64,000 nt of DNA, taken from positions 1,550,001-1,614,000 of the forward strand of contig JBCAQO010000004.1 in NCBI GenBank assembly GCA_039111635.1, in the 5' to 3' direction. The position numbers and the translations under genes are program-made. The notes beneath the pieces are model-generated. The model made no database searches, was not told where the DNA came from, and saw only the letters and a program-made list of their open reading frames with translations. The DNA is from Heterobasidion occidentale (lineage: Eukaryota > Basidiomycota > Agaricomycetes > Russulales > Bondarzewiaceae). Below are positions 20,562 to 32,393 of this stretch, in pieces; position 1 is the stretch's first letter; every line of letters starts with the position of its first letter.

Positions 20562-21171
20562 TGTTATGACTTGACCGATCGGGGCCCTTTGGGGCCAGTC
20601 TATCCGATGGTTCAAGCATCACATGCTAGGTGGCTCTACTACGGAGCGTACATCAAGGTATTTGGCATGTCCTTAGGAGCCGACTGGACCAATGGTTCTT
20701 CAAGACATCAGTAGAGGTTATATGACAGGGTCATGGGTATAGCGGATTGATAAGATAGGCATTCACATGCCATGGGCTTAGGGCTTATGGGTAAGCACCT
20801 CGTTGCACCAGGATGGATTGGTGCGACTGGAGAAGTACAAGAGTAGGCACCGGCTGAGAAAGACGGCGACCACAGCTCTCCTGGGATGGGAACCCAGAGA
20901 AGCATACGGACTCTTACCCTATACCCTATACAGTATATAAGGCCCATAGAATAGGCTGAGAATCTTCAGTCTATTCTCTTTGTTTGTTCATATCTTCCTA
21001 TACGGACACTTTGTCCCTACACAGTCCTCACACTGTGTAACTTAGAGCCAATCATTATCCCCTCCTGTATCCTTGCCTGATACAGTCGAGACTTTGTCCA
21101 CCCCTCAGTCCATCATATGACCTAGGGAAGAACCTGTTACTCTTGGGTTACTGAACGAGCAGTTCGTAACA
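20562..21171 (+). repeat. 3' LTR of element C
   Basis: The 610 bp LTR starts TGTTATGAC and ends GTTCGTAACA, an imperfect terminal inverted repeat. It contains a TATATAAGG box (about 20934-20942). It is preceded by a polypurine tract and is unrelated in sequence to the A/B LTRs. The 5' LTR lies outside the window. Confidence 0.8.
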
Positions 21172-22425
21172 CCATAGAAGGCCTTACCATCCATCTTAAT
21201 AACTGGGAAAACAAAGGATGGATAAACATAACTAAGAAGCAGCTGTTCAGAGCAATAATGTATTAATTAAGACAACAGTCCGCCCTCATAGCCTTTGAAT
21301 GGGCAAAGGAACATAATAGAAACTACAGCAACAAACAAGCTGACAAACTGGCACTAACAGGTACACTAAAAGACAATGCCAAGGAAATAGACCTAACTGT
21401 CCCACCAGCCTTCAACCTACAAGGGGCACTAATCATGTCACTAAAATAATCTATAGCATATAAAGGAATACGACAGATAAAAGAAAGCCAACTCACACTG
21501 TAATAAAGTACAACAACACAACTAGACATCACCAAAGGAGCGATACAAATGCACACAGAACTACATAAAACAGATAAAATAATATAAAACAGCTATAGAC
21601 ACTCCAACCTAAATATAACCATCAGACAATTCATCTTCAAAGCAATACACAACACCTATCAGATCGGCCAATACTAGGACACCATACCTAACTTTAAACA
21701 AAGAGCCACTATAGCATATGCAAATACCCCAATAAGGATCTAAAGCACATCCTGCTTTATTGCATGTACCCAACATGACAAGTCATATAAACAATAACTG
21801 AGAAATTGTGGCCACACGGTGGCAATAAATGGCCCAATATATACCTAGGAACAATTCTAAGATGCAAGCTACTCACAATAACACCTGAACCAGACCTAAT
21901 GATAACTGAACAAACCTACCAAAAAAAAATGAGAGGCCCCACCAAACTACTAAAGATCCTACTATTGGAAGCAGCTCATCTAATCTAGGCAATAAGATAC
22001 AAGAGAATAATCCAAGAACACAAACACAAAGCTAATGAAGTAAAACAAAGATGGCACAACAAACTGACAACCCACCTCAACATTGACTGAGTGACTGCCG
22101 CAAAGATAAACAGAAAGACAAAAACTAAAACTAAAATAAATAAATAAAACATAAAAGAAAGTTCTTACACACAAAAACAATATTCCAGCCAATTGGGCCT
22201 ACAATCTTGAGGTTTTAGTGGGTACTAAACCACCCTGATCCCTAACTCAAAAGGGCTCTCAGACAGTTTGAGCCCCATACTGCCCATAAATGGGCATACA
22301 TCAACACATTTTCTGATTCCCTTGACTGAGATCCCCCTCCATGAGGGAGGTCTTGCTATAGTGCCTTTATTTAAAACTTAACCTATAGTTAGTCGTCACG
22401 TGAATATATTGCTTGTCAAAAAAAA
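21172..22425 (+). mobile_element. LINE (non-LTR retrotransposon) 3' remnant, RNase H domain
   Basis: Translation gives LNNWENKGWI, then ALIAFEWAKEHNRNYSNKQA followed by DKLALTGTL, the pattern W-KxH...N..AD.LA of the RNase H domain at the end of basidiomycete LINE ORF2 proteins. WPHGGNKWPNIYLGTIL (about 21810) belongs to the C-terminal tail. Many TAA/TAG codons interrupt the frame and the plus strand is A-rich, so it is old and decayed. Element C inserted into it. The 3' end, with a CCCCCTCC/GGGAGG hairpin region and an A-run (22417-22424), lies 65 bp before a tRNA gene. Confidence 0.75.
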
Positions 22426-22489
22426 GGAAAGGTAGTGGTATAGGTTCAAGGAGCGCCCTAATAAATACTCTTTAATCAATTTATTATTG

Positions 22490-22575
22490 GGCAGGCTAGC
22501 GTAATGGTTAACGCGCTAGTTTCCGGTTGCCATGTGATTAGCTAGAGATTCTGGGTTCGAGTCCCAGGCTTGTCG
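22490..22575 (+). tRNA. tRNA-Arg(CCG) with a 13-nt intron
   Basis: Acceptor GGCAGGC/GCTTGTC (7 bp with wobbles), D arm GCGT/ACGC, anticodon arm CTAGT/GCTAG, anticodon CCG (22523-22525), intron 22527-22539 one base 3' of the anticodon, T arm CTGGG-TTCGAGT-CCCAG, discriminator G. A TTTT Pol III terminator follows (22576-22579). The mature length is 73 nt. Confidence 0.9.
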
Positions 22576-22653
22576 TTTTGATGCGGAGCTTGGCCACGGT
22601 CGCGTGACCTTGTCTCCTCTCCCAGTGGCCGACTCATCTTGTTTCATACAACT

Positions 22654-24119
22654 ATGTCCTTCTTTGGAGCGGCATCGACGTCTACAAACGTTTCGAACAC
22701 AACTGACAAGGATGTCGAAGTTGTTGATCCGCCTCCCGACTCCATCTCGTCACTATCATTTTCTCCGCTAGCAGATTACCTTGCTGTGGGCAGCTGGGAC
22801 AATAATGTTCGAATTTACGAGGTAGGAGCCAGTGGACAGACCCAGGGCAAGGCAATGTATGGACATCAAGGCCCCGTCTTGAGTGTATGCTGGAACAAGG
22901 TACGTGAGGAGTGCTCATTGATGCGACGGACGTTGACGCTTACTGCGGCGACCTTCCGTGTCTGCTTAGGAAGGAAACAAAATCATATCCGGTGGATGCG
23001 ATAACGCTGCAAGGTTGTACGACATCCAGAGCGGGCAGTCGCAGCAGGTGGCTCAACACGACGCGCCAGTGAAGGTCGTGAAATGGATCGACACTCCCCA
23101 GGGTGGCATTCTTGCGACGGGCAGTTGGGATAAGACCCTCAAAGTGCGTATGGGTCACTTCCTGGGGTCGAAATTTGAACTCACAAAGTGTTTGTCGAAG
23201 TATTGGGATTTGCGAAGTGCAAATCCCATCTCGACAGTCCAGCTGCCGGAACGCTGCTATTCGTTCGATGTCGCCTATCCCCTTCTCGTCGTTGGCACAG
23301 CTGAACGGCATATCCAAATATTCAACTTGTCCTCGAGCCCAGTCACACCATACAAGGTCTACAACGCTTAGTTTTCCCCTGTCACCGAAAGTCTGACTTC
23401 TTGGCTAGACCATGATCTCTCCCCTGAAGTGGCAAACCCGAGTGGTGTCCTGTTTCCCATCGAGCAATGGTTTTGCGGTTGGTACCGTTGAGGGACGCGT
23501 CGCAATTCAGTAGGCATCCTTTGCAGATCTTTTTTCGACATAATCTCACAACCTGTTTCCCAGATACGTGGACGACAAAGACTCTCAGTTTGTCTGCACA
23601 CGCTCCTTGCTCTCTCGTCATCGTTGACGCTCTTCGCAGGAACAATTTTTCCTTCAAGTGCCACCGTCGAGATCAAGGGCCCAACACGAAGGACCAAGCT
23701 CTCGTTTTTGCCGTGAATGATATCAATTTCCACCCAGTGCACGGCACTTTCTCAACATGCGGTGCGGAATATCTCTGAAATTTTTAAATAATATTTGAAC
23801 TCACGGCGATATCCAATCAGGCTCTGATGGGACTATCAACTACTGGGACAAGGATGCGCGCTCGCGCTTGAAGAGTACGTTTCCATGCGCGTCCTATTGT
23901 GCACAACGCCCTGATTCATAACTTATGTTCACAGCCTTCGACCCCTGCCCGGGTCCAGTCACCGCTTCTGCATTCAATCGCACTGGCACCATCTTCGCCT
24001 ACGCTGTCTCCTACGACTGGTCCAAGGGCCTCTCGGGCGCGACGCCCGGACACCCGAACAAAGTCATGTTACACGCAACAAAAGACGATGAAGTAAAAAA
24101 GAGGCCTGCAAAGCGGTAA
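22654..24119 (+). CDS. RAE1: RAE1/Gle2-type mRNA export WD40 protein
   Basis: The 353-aa product reads as Rae1: N-terminal MSFFGAAS, EVVDPPPDSISSLSFSP, then WD repeats (LAVGSWDNNVRIYEV, IISGGCDNAARLYD, GSWDKTLKYWDLR, FHPVHGTFSTCG, SDGTINYWDKDARSR) and VMLHATKDDEVKKRP at the end. Rae1 works at the nuclear pore, binding the GLEBS motif of Nup98 in poly(A) RNA export. Eight exons fit exactly in frame: 22654-22899, 22970-23143, 23201-23356, 23409-23509, 23564-23587, 23640-23761, 23821-23874, 23935-24119, with introns of 52-70 nt. The first ATG gives the conserved N-terminus. No lesion is visible. Confidence 0.95.
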
Positions 24120-24671
24120 ATATGCCATGTATTCCTTTCCAGCTTTCCTGTCAGTGCGGCTCCAGTAATTACCTGTCGCATCTCCCTGTTTTGTGCATTG
24201 TATCAACCATCACGGATCCGAATTTGTTGCCCTTCGTATGCTTGTTTGCGGCCAAGTCCTGGCCATGTAGCCTATCCGTGGATGAAAAAACCTTAGTGAT
24301 GGTTGCTCAATCACTGAAATCTCATGTCCAGTATTTCTTGGACAACAACCTATGGCCTACTATGCCTGCATGGAGAGGGTGAGAGGCACAGCTCACATGA
24401 GGGTTTGAGACCTTCGTTGCGCGCAATTGGTCCACTTGAACCACTGACTCAATTGTGATGAAAGAAAGATATTGTTTCTCAGTGTGATCAGCCAACCCCG
24501 TCCAAAAATATGAAGTGGGTCGTTGTCATTCCTCCGATTATGTGAATCGTCTAATTAGTAGCTTCAGGGAGCATCTAGTCACTCCCTGGCTGTAAGCACA
24601 ATCCAGATAGATATACTGTATATGTATGCTCATAAACATCTCGCGTCCCCTTCAAAGACACAGGGATCTGG
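24120..24671. other. Intergenic, tail-to-tail between RAE1 and ERG3
   Basis: I see 3' flanks of the two convergent genes and no further gene or repeat. Confidence 0.6.
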
Positions 24672-25763
24672 TTAGAGTTCCTTGCCGAGAGCGACCTTAC
24701 GCTCCGCCTCCTGCCTCGCCTTCACCTCTAACAGAGGGTCAAGCTCGGATGCGGGTTGGCGGTAAGAACCGCCCCAGCGGTCAGCCCAAGTGAAGTACTG
24801 GACAACAAAAAGTTAGCACTGCAACCGATGACGACCAATCTAAAGTTAGAGCCCGACCTGGCCATAATTGACAGTGAAATAGAGATGGTGGAGAGTGTGG
24901 TGAGCTGGTCCGTTTATGACCGTCTCGAGCGGGTGTCCGGTGATCATGTCCGAGTCGTGGATCTGCCAAGAATGTATAAGGAATTCGAACACGGAAACCA
25001 GCGGACAGATGGACGCACGAAGATACTCCAGAAATTGACGAAAACGAACAAGCCGAGATACAGTATCCGATGCAATGGCAAAACGAAGATGAACATGTGG
25101 TAAGGGACGGATTGGAGGTATCCATCGACAGGGTGGAACGCGTGCGACGCGAAAGGTGTGGGGACTTGTCAAATCGGTTAGTTTGATCGAAGGGAGGATC
25201 AGCAAAGGGATGAAGACGCACTGAACCACTTGTGATGCGGCTTGTGAATGTGCTTGTAGAGCAAGGGATGGTGGAGGAGGCGATGTACCCAATAGATGCC
25301 ATAATCGGTGAAAAGCAGGAACCTGCGAAGGTTAATCAACTTGAGTTAAAGGCAGACGAGAAAGGGAATCGGAAGCTCACATTGCTATGGACGCGAAGAA
25401 GTACGTCCAGCCATACTGGTCCACGTCATCGTACAACTTTGAGTAGCCCATGACCTCGGCTTGGAACCAAGGCAAGGTGAGGAGAGTTATCATAGGGAAA
25501 GCGCGCATGCTGGATTGGATCTCAAGCTTGACCTGATTTTTGAGGAATTTAGGATGTTGCATCATGTCGTGATTAAAGATATACTGGTAAGAGAGGCCGG
25601 CGAAGGTGAAATAGAGAAAGAAGATGCCGAGGAGGGTGATGACGGAAAGGGAGAGAAGCTGGCGAGGGATGTAGTCGCGGGGCCATGCAGAAGAAGCGGG
25701 TTGGAGACGCGTCCAGACGGCGTCGAGGAGGTAGTCGTCGGCGATGGTCAAGACGAGGTCCAT
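24672..25763 (-). CDS. ERG3: Sterol C-5 desaturase
   Basis: The product is an ER membrane di-iron desaturase introducing the C5-C6 double bond in ergosterol synthesis. The start [17 protein letters not shown] (25763) matches the family. A membrane segment ([20 protein letters not shown]) follows. Three histidine clusters are visible: HRLLHH, HKPHHK and HTLHHLYF. The block [20 protein letters not shown] is diagnostic. Introns lie at about 25323-25380, 25170-25227, 24954-25010 and 24800-24855; joining them restores [30 protein letters not shown] and [20 protein letters not shown]. The end is VALGKEL*. It is intact. Confidence 0.95.
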
Positions 25764-26659
25764 CGTGAAGAAAGGGAGAGCACCGCGGAGGACGACGGGA
25801 AGCTGAGCTCTCCATCCCGCCAGCAACACTTTTTATTGCAACACACAAAAAGTCACACCACTCGGAATTTCCATCCCGGCGCCTGCTTACATTCGCTAGC
25901 CCTCGCTCCAGCCTGCGTCGGCCCAGCTCAGCTGCCACAAAGTCGCGCGTAAATGTTCGCGAACGTGGGCCGACCAGCGTACGATGCTCGAGGCCGCATC
26001 CGCAAGCGGACTGATATAGACATCGTGGCTGGTTTCCAGTGTTGACCGGCTACGGTGCTATCCATCCCACCACGCTCCCGACATCTCGGCCCGGCCGCCC
26101 CCCGCGTCCGGCGACCGCGTTGGACTCTCCATTCCCATTCCTCGTCCGTTCACACAGACATCAAGAAAAAGAAATCCGTCAGCCGCCGGGACGGGCCACG
26201 TCCGCCTGGCACAGGTGTCGTCGCATATGACTGTCAAGCGCACTGCACCAGAGGCAAGATGGGAACAATTGTGGCGTGGATGCACGTGAGATCATCGCGG
26301 CAGGCCCGCACGTGGAGAGATCGTATTGTCTGGACAACAACGACTCTGGCGAACTGAGGAGGATTCCGCCGCGTTGTTTCGTCCAAGAATCACTCGAGGA
26401 CAACCGCGCCCCTGGAAATACTCACTCCGCAGTCATGCCTCTCCTTTATAAGTTCCCCCGCCTTCTTCTCCCCTCCCATCACCTTCCTGTGCTTGGTGGA
26501 CTCTTTCCCTTTACTCTCTTCCGAGGCAGAGCCTTTCTTTTCATTTTTTCTCCTCTATCCCAGTCTTCCCTTCACTGTGCTAGACCGCAGGCTTTAAGGA
26601 TCTTCCCTCCCCTTCATTCAGGTCTCTCATTCTCCACCGTCCTATCTTGAGTCTCCGTC
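25764..26659. other. Divergent promoter region ERG3 / aspartic protease
   Basis: No gene is supported here. TATAAG (26447-26452) on the plus strand lies 213 bp before the protease ATG and is followed by a long C/T-rich stretch (26455-26650) typical of basidiomycete promoters and leaders. Confidence 0.55.
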
Positions 26660-28541
26660 ATGCAACTCGGTCTCTCTTTCACGCTGCTTCTGGCAAGCCT
26701 TCTCGTCGCCTTTTCCACCGTCGATGCGGCTCCTCTGAAGCGGCAGAACAGTGGCATGGTAACTCTCCCCCTCAAACGAGTCCACGGCCCAAGGGACGGA
26801 GTCCATCCCCAGGTCGTGCGTGTCCCGTCTTCCCTGTCCATTCGTTATAGTCTATTTGAACCCGATCGTCTTCCTCCAGCTCCTCCAGCAGCACATTAAC
26901 CGGTCCCACCGTCGTCTGGCGCGAATGACCGGCCGTGCCGGCCCCTCCAGCGATGAACTCGTCTCCTCCATCGCTAAACGCATGGCCGCCGCAGATGAAG
27001 ACATTCGGCGCCGCTCCGTCCTCGAGAAGCGTTACAACCGTAATGGTCTGGGCAGTGTCAGCAAGGGCATCAGTGCCGTGATCAACAATGCGAAGGCCAA
27101 GCTCACCGGTGCCAAGACGTGAGGGTCCGAGCTGTCGGTCTTTTTGTCCTACTGACTGGTAATCCGCTTTTCCAGTGCTGCTGTTGCTGCCGCTGCCAAG
27201 GCCAAGGGCAAGAAGGGTGGCAAGAAGGCCGCTGCTGCTGCTGCTGCTGCTGCTGCCGCTGCCGGTGCTGGCACTGCCGCCGCTGTAAATAGTGCTGCGG
27301 GTGCGGCAGGCTCCAACTCAACGTCCGCTGGTGTCTCCCCAATCGACATCCAAGCCGCTCAGCAAGGTGGCCTCACTGCGGCAAGCACGCCTGCAACCGC
27401 CAACTCCCTTGGTCTGGACATCGAGGCTAACGATGTCGGCTACATTGCCACCGTTCAAATTGGCACTCCACCCCGTGACTTCAAGCTGCTCATGGACTCC
27501 GGATCCGCTGACCTTTGGGTCGGCGCCGAAGGCTGCACATCCACGACTGGTGCCGGATGCGTGCGTATAGCCATGTGCTTCCTTCCATAAATAACAGCCA
27601 GCTGATTGGCATCATATTCTTGGAACGTCCCTAGGGTAACCACGTCTTCTTGGGGGCCAAGTCGTCTTCGTCCTTCAAGGACACGAAGGCACCGTTCCAG
27701 GTAACCTACGGCACTGGCGCGGTTGCGGGCGATATCATCACGGATGATATCACTGTCGCCGGTCTTGCGCTCGCAGCGCACACGTTCGGTGTTGCACTCC
27801 AGGAGACCAATGATTTCGCATCGAACTCGGTTCCATTTGATGGTCTCATGGGCCTTGCACAGAGTGTACGCCTTGATCTATCTGTCATACCACCGTTTCC
27901 GTTCTGATCTTTGTTCTCTTCAGACTCTTTCGGAACAACAAACCCTGACCCCCATTGAGTCTCTGGCGAAAGCCGGCCTTGTCACGGAAGCCATCACCTC
28001 GTACAAAATTTCCCGTCTCGCGGATCAGAAGAACGACGGAGAGATCACATTCGGCGGTTTGGATGCCTCAAAGTTCGACTCTGCCACACTCGTCAATTTA
28101 CCCAACGTGAACAAACAAGGCTTCTGGGAAGCCAGCATGGATGCTGTGACTGCTGATGGCCAGGACCTCGGGCTCACAGGCCGCACTGCCATCCTCGATA
28201 CCGGCACAACCCTCATCGTCGCTCCCCCTGCTGATGCCCTCGCTGTCCACAAGGCCATCCCCGGCGCGGCGTCTGACGGCCAAGGTGGTTTCACCATCCC
28301 ATGCACCACTACGACCTCCGTCGCTTTCTCATTCGGCGGAACCTCGTTTGCGATCGATCCCCGCGACCTTGCTTTCTCCCCCGTCAACCCCAACGACCCC
28401 ACAGGTGACTGCGTCTCCGGCATCTCCTCTGGTCAGATCGGGGGTGCGCAGGAATGGTTGGTGGGCGATGTCTTCCTCAAGAACGCGTACTTCTCTACCG
28501 ACGTCGGCAAGAACACGCTTGCGCTTGCTAAGCTTGTCTGA
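26660..28541 (+). CDS. Secreted aspartic protease (peptidase A1, polyporopepsin-like)
   Basis: The 542-aa preproprotein has a signal peptide (MQLGLSFTLLLASLLVAFST), a long basic pro-region (KRVHGPRDG, HINRSHRRLARMTGR) and a Lys/Ala linker ending in about 14 alanines encoded by a GCT/GCC repeat (27225-27265). The catalytic domain carries both aspartates: LLMDSGSADLWVG (first motif, DSGS instead of DTGS) and AILDTGTTLIVAP (second). YGTGAVAGD is the flap region with its tyrosine. Exons: 26660-26815, 26880-27118, 27176-27560, 27635-27865, 27924-28541. The C-terminus WLVGDVFLKNAYFSTDVGKN is typical. It probably acts in extracellular protein degradation. It is intact. Confidence 0.93.
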
Positions 28542-28979
28542 TTGTTTGGTAGCTGAGTTTGAGCCCCATTTAGGGCGCGTGTCTCGATGGTCATGGGTTG
28601 CTTTCGTAGTGCATACGTAGTCACGGGGCGTAGATTAGTCCATGCATGTTCACATTCTCATTTGGCTTTGCTGGTTTGTAAGATAGGATTCATTTGTATT
28701 GCTGCAACAGTTTGCTCGGTTAACTGGGATCTAATACAAGGCACAACGTAGGTGTGTTCCGGGAGCAGTGCGCTGCATCGCCGGCGCTGAGATGGGGCTT
28801 TCAACTGCTTTCAATCGAGTTAGAAAGTTTCCAGAGAATATTGGTTGCCCGCTCGCTGCACATGCGTGTGCGCGACGCGATTTCCGAATTGAGCTACCAT
28901 TGTGCACGCTGCAGCGCGGTACGGCGGACTCGGACAAGACAAACACTCTCAAACACCGCGATATCCAACTGCCGCCATC
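28542..28979. other. Intergenic
   Basis: This is the 3' flank of the protease and promoter of the next gene. I see no feature beyond short open stretches. Confidence 0.5.
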
Positions 28980-29460
28980 ATGACTATCCCCCCTCGGTTC
29001 ATGAACAGCGTACACACGTTATATCCCGATGACGACTCGGAAAAAGAAGTCTACGTACAGGCCAATGGCCTGTCCTTTTCGGGAGTCGGCGACCGACATG
29101 TGCAACTCCAATGGACGAACGCTGTCGTCGACGGGCGCCCTGTCGTGCAAATCGTTCAGCTGACAGGAGGGGTCGGTGGATATGGCTACTACTCGCCCTA
29201 CGTCGAGGTTCGCCCGTCCGCAGAAATCAAGCTCGAGCTGTTCGTGTTGGGCAAGTTCTCGCGCGCGCCGCGCACAGCGAGATGAGATCCTCAAGCTAGC
29301 TCGCGACGTTGCCTTTGTGAAGGCGTCGAGGACGAACAACTGCTGTGTCTGGACCAGAGATTTGCTCGGTACTATGCTCGGAGCTGGGCTCATATCACAA
29401 GCCACGTTCGCCTCGGTGGATGCTGGAGTCCCTCTGCTTAGGCGTTGTCCTGAGGCATGA
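28980..29460 (+). CDS. Unrecognised 148-aa protein, two exons
   Basis: The ATG at 28980 opens MTIPPRFMNSVHTLYPDDD. The frame can be closed at 29460 only by removing 29244-29277, a 34-nt stretch with GT and CAG ends; both flanks are then in phase (88 and 61 codons). The first half resembles a beta-rich domain (VYVQANGLSFSGVGDRHVQL, VVQIVQLTGGVGGYGYYSPY). The second has a helix with RDEILKLARDVAF and NCCVWTRDLLGTMLGAGLI. No signal peptide or membrane segment is seen. I do not recognise the family. The very short intron may instead be an assembly indel. Confidence 0.55.
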
Positions 29461-30414
29461 GACGATTGGTCGAATGGGTAGGTTGAGCTTGTTCTGCTGT
29501 CCCATAAAGTTCTGATGGATGCATCTTTCCAGGATACCTTTACGCAGACTCTAGAGCCATGAGTCTGTATATATGTAGATGTATCGATAAACTTGCATTC
29601 ATTTTCTATGTCGGTCCTGTGTGCGCGACAACCGGATCCGATGACCTACAACGGAGATTTGTGACGCACTCTCGTGAGGCCATACCTACCTTTTGATCTA
29701 TTAATACCACATGAAGGTAACCCCTTGACAGTCCCAAAACGCAGTCGCTGTTCCACCGCGCACGTTTGCGATGGTCTGATTTAGATTCGAGAGCCTAGGG
29801 CCTGGACTTGCAGATTTATCTAGTTGGCGTTATCCTCTTCAGCAGGCACTTGGACATACCCACGACGGGGTAAGTGTCTTCGATTCACTCATCTAGGATG
29901 GCTGAGACAGGGAAAAGTACACATATAAGTGACAATCAGGATGAGAGAGGAAAGTGGAAGAGAGATCCTACGATCCACAATAAACAGAGCCACGCCAACG
30001 CGAACATTGACATGAGGAAATTTGAACCAAGTAAAACGAAATTACGCAGAACAGTGGAGGAGGGGAGGAAAACAGGAAAGGAAAGCGAAGGAGTATGAGA
30101 TGACACAGCAGCAAATGAAGGTGTATAATGTATGGGCAAGTAGCCGACAAGGAGAGACAGAGATGCAAGTGCATTATTGCAGACGTGGACGGTAGGCGAG
30201 CGAGCGAGTAAGGGTACATGATTCAATGCCAGAAACCGAAAACGAAACACAGGTTAAATTCCCCCCCGTCCAACTAGACGGAATACGAGATCAAGGAAAT
30301 GACATCACGGCGCAGAAAGGAGGAAAGGAGATCAGGGTGAAGACGGACTAAGAAAGGAAAAATGACATCGACAAAGCATGGGAGTAGGAAGTATCGAACA
30401 TACAATGGGGTACA
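29461..30414. other. Intergenic, 3' flanks of convergent genes
   Basis: A-rich on the plus strand around 29880-30110. No gene is supported. Confidence 0.5.
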
Positions 30415-32393
30415 TCAGAGTTCATGTGGCACAGATTGCGCAAAATACGGATGATTGAGTGCCTCCCGCACCGAAATACGCGTGTTGGGATCAAAAGCAA
30501 GGAGTTTGCGAACAAGATCCAAGAACTGTCGGTTGATTGTGTCCGTTGGAGGGACAATGTCCTGAATTGGCTGTTGTTAATCCATAAGTTAGTATCACTG
30601 TAAGAGCGAATGACGCACATGGAGGCTGCGCGTCGCTCGCACGTCCTTCTTGCTCTGCCTAGAGGCTTTCGGCTTCGGCCAATCTAGCTTATTGCCCTCC
30701 TTGAAGAACTCCGGTTTACATCTTGCACCTTGACGAGCGATGCGATCAGGTATCTTGCCCATGACTATCTCCATCATGGCGAGGTGCTCGAGATTGTCGT
30801 GTGTCTGGAACAAGGCGATCCCAGTGTAAAACTCGACCAGGATACAGCCCAGCGAGAATGCGTCGCAGGGATATGACCAGCCAAGACCTGGGCGTCCAGG
30901 TGAGATCGACGCACACTATCGTCAAATACCACATACCGAGTATGATCTCAGGCGCTCGATAATGCCTTGTCGACACAACGGTCGAGTGATATTCATCATT
31001 GAATGTAGCTGATCCGAAGTCTATAAGCCGAATATCCGTCGAATCCAGGATACGTTTCGTCTTTCCATTTCGCTGTCCTTCAGTCAGCATGACAGACAAA
31101 TAGCACGTGAGAGATACCGGACTCCTACCTTGCCGACCACAGGCACTGACACCGTTCTGAAACCGTTGTTTACCAATAGTATATTTTCTGGCTTGAGATC
31201 CGTATGGATTAGATGCAGGTCATGCAAGACTGTATGCGAGAGACAATGAACGTTGAAAACAATCTGGTGTGGCGAAAGGGCAACCTACAAGCAACACTTC
31301 CCAGCAGCTGTCGCGCAAAGTCTTGGATGTGGTGTCGAGGGAACGGGGCGAAGTCATTTTCCTTGAGAAAGTCATATACACACATTCCAAGCAACTCTGT
31401 GACGAGGCAGATGTGGTTCCGATGGTCGAACGAATGCAAAAGATGTATACATTTGCTGTACCAGCGATCAATGAGATATGGAGCGATCAAGCAAAATGCT
31501 CGACACCTACTGTCGATTCATGGGATCACGTTCTTTGAGCTTCTGGAGGACTCGAACCTCGACCTTACTTGCGTCTCGATACTTTTGGATGGCGCGGATG
31601 ATCTTGATCGCGACTCGTTGACCGTTGGTGACATCGACACCCTCCACCACCTTGCCAAATGTGCCCTGACCCAGTAATCGGACGGTCCGATCTAACGCAA
31701 TCGCGTTCCGTCTGAGCCTCGACATCGTCAGGTCAGGCTTGTGGGTACTCACATCGTTTATAAATAATGTCATCGGGGACAATAATGTAATGACCTTCTT
31801 TATCGTCGCACGGAGCAGCAGACTTCGATGACTACAAGGCAATGCGGTCAGCATAACTGATCACTCAAAAACAATCAAACAGAACATACGTCTGCACCAG
31901 TGGCAGCCCAGGATGTGTTGTTCGGTACAGCGAGCGCTGCCAGAGGGGCTGGCTTCCTGGTGATGGTGCCTGCGTCCTCGCCGTTGTCCCGCCTTCTCTT
32001 CTTGACTGCCGGGGCTGAGATGACGGCGGATGAGGTGCTCGCAGAGAGTGCCAATGCCTCTGCGGCTGCACGGGCTCTCGTCCTTATCGGTGCCGTGTAC
32101 GTTGGGGGCTGATAAGATGCAGAGTAGCCGTTGGTGTGAGTAGTGGTAGCGGGAGAAGCCGTAGGTGGGGGAGGAGTGTCGTCGATGACGATGACTTCTC
32201 TGAGTCTGCCTTCACTATCTACCTCATGCACTTCGGAGTAGCTGACGGTGTATTGATGGGCGCGCTTGCGCTTGCGGGTGGCGATTGGGGGCGTGGGGAG
32301 ACCGTTTGAATTCATGTTGACGGCGCTACTAAGGGATTGTCTGGAGTACGGGGGCGCAAGATGTAGAGGAAAATGTTGGACTGCGGTCTGCAT
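30415..32393 (-). CDS. LAMMER (CLK/Doa) dual-specificity protein kinase
   Basis: The N-terminal 160 residues are low-complexity with two basic nuclear signals (RKRKR, KKRRR). The kinase domain shows [13 protein letters not shown] (P-loop), [51 protein letters not shown] followed by [11 protein letters not shown], and [14 protein letters not shown] near 30775, the LAMMER signature. The canonical form is EHLAMMERI, so the R is replaced here. The end is [12 protein letters not shown]. Such kinases phosphorylate SR-type splicing factors. At least six introns separate these blocks. I chose ATG 32393 ([10 protein letters not shown]); an in-frame ATG at 32579 would add 62 residues of unlikely sequence. 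Confidence 0.9.

Larger units (their letters stand above)
18532..21171 (+). mobile_element. Element C, segment 2: 3' non-coding region and 3' LTR
   Basis: This segment continues 5233-8134 across the insertion of element B; CATAG (18532-18536) duplicates 8130-8134. It contains the box and stem-loop array, a stretch without recognisable genes (about 19960-20548), a polypurine tract and the 3' LTR. Its right end abuts the LINE remnant; the expected target duplication on this side is CCATA (21172-21176). Confidence 0.8.

Noticed and set aside
1..22425. Classical RIP as the cause of transposon and P450 stop codons
   Set aside because: The LINE is A-rich and C-to-T changes recur, but elements A, B and C keep high GC and their lesions are mostly indels; without dinucleotide index computation I do not claim RIP.
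31900..32112. 70-codon plus-strand frame inside the LAMMER kinase gene
   Set aside because: It is antisense to the Ala/Ser-rich N-terminal coding region of the kinase, which is supported by continuing into a conserved kinase domain.
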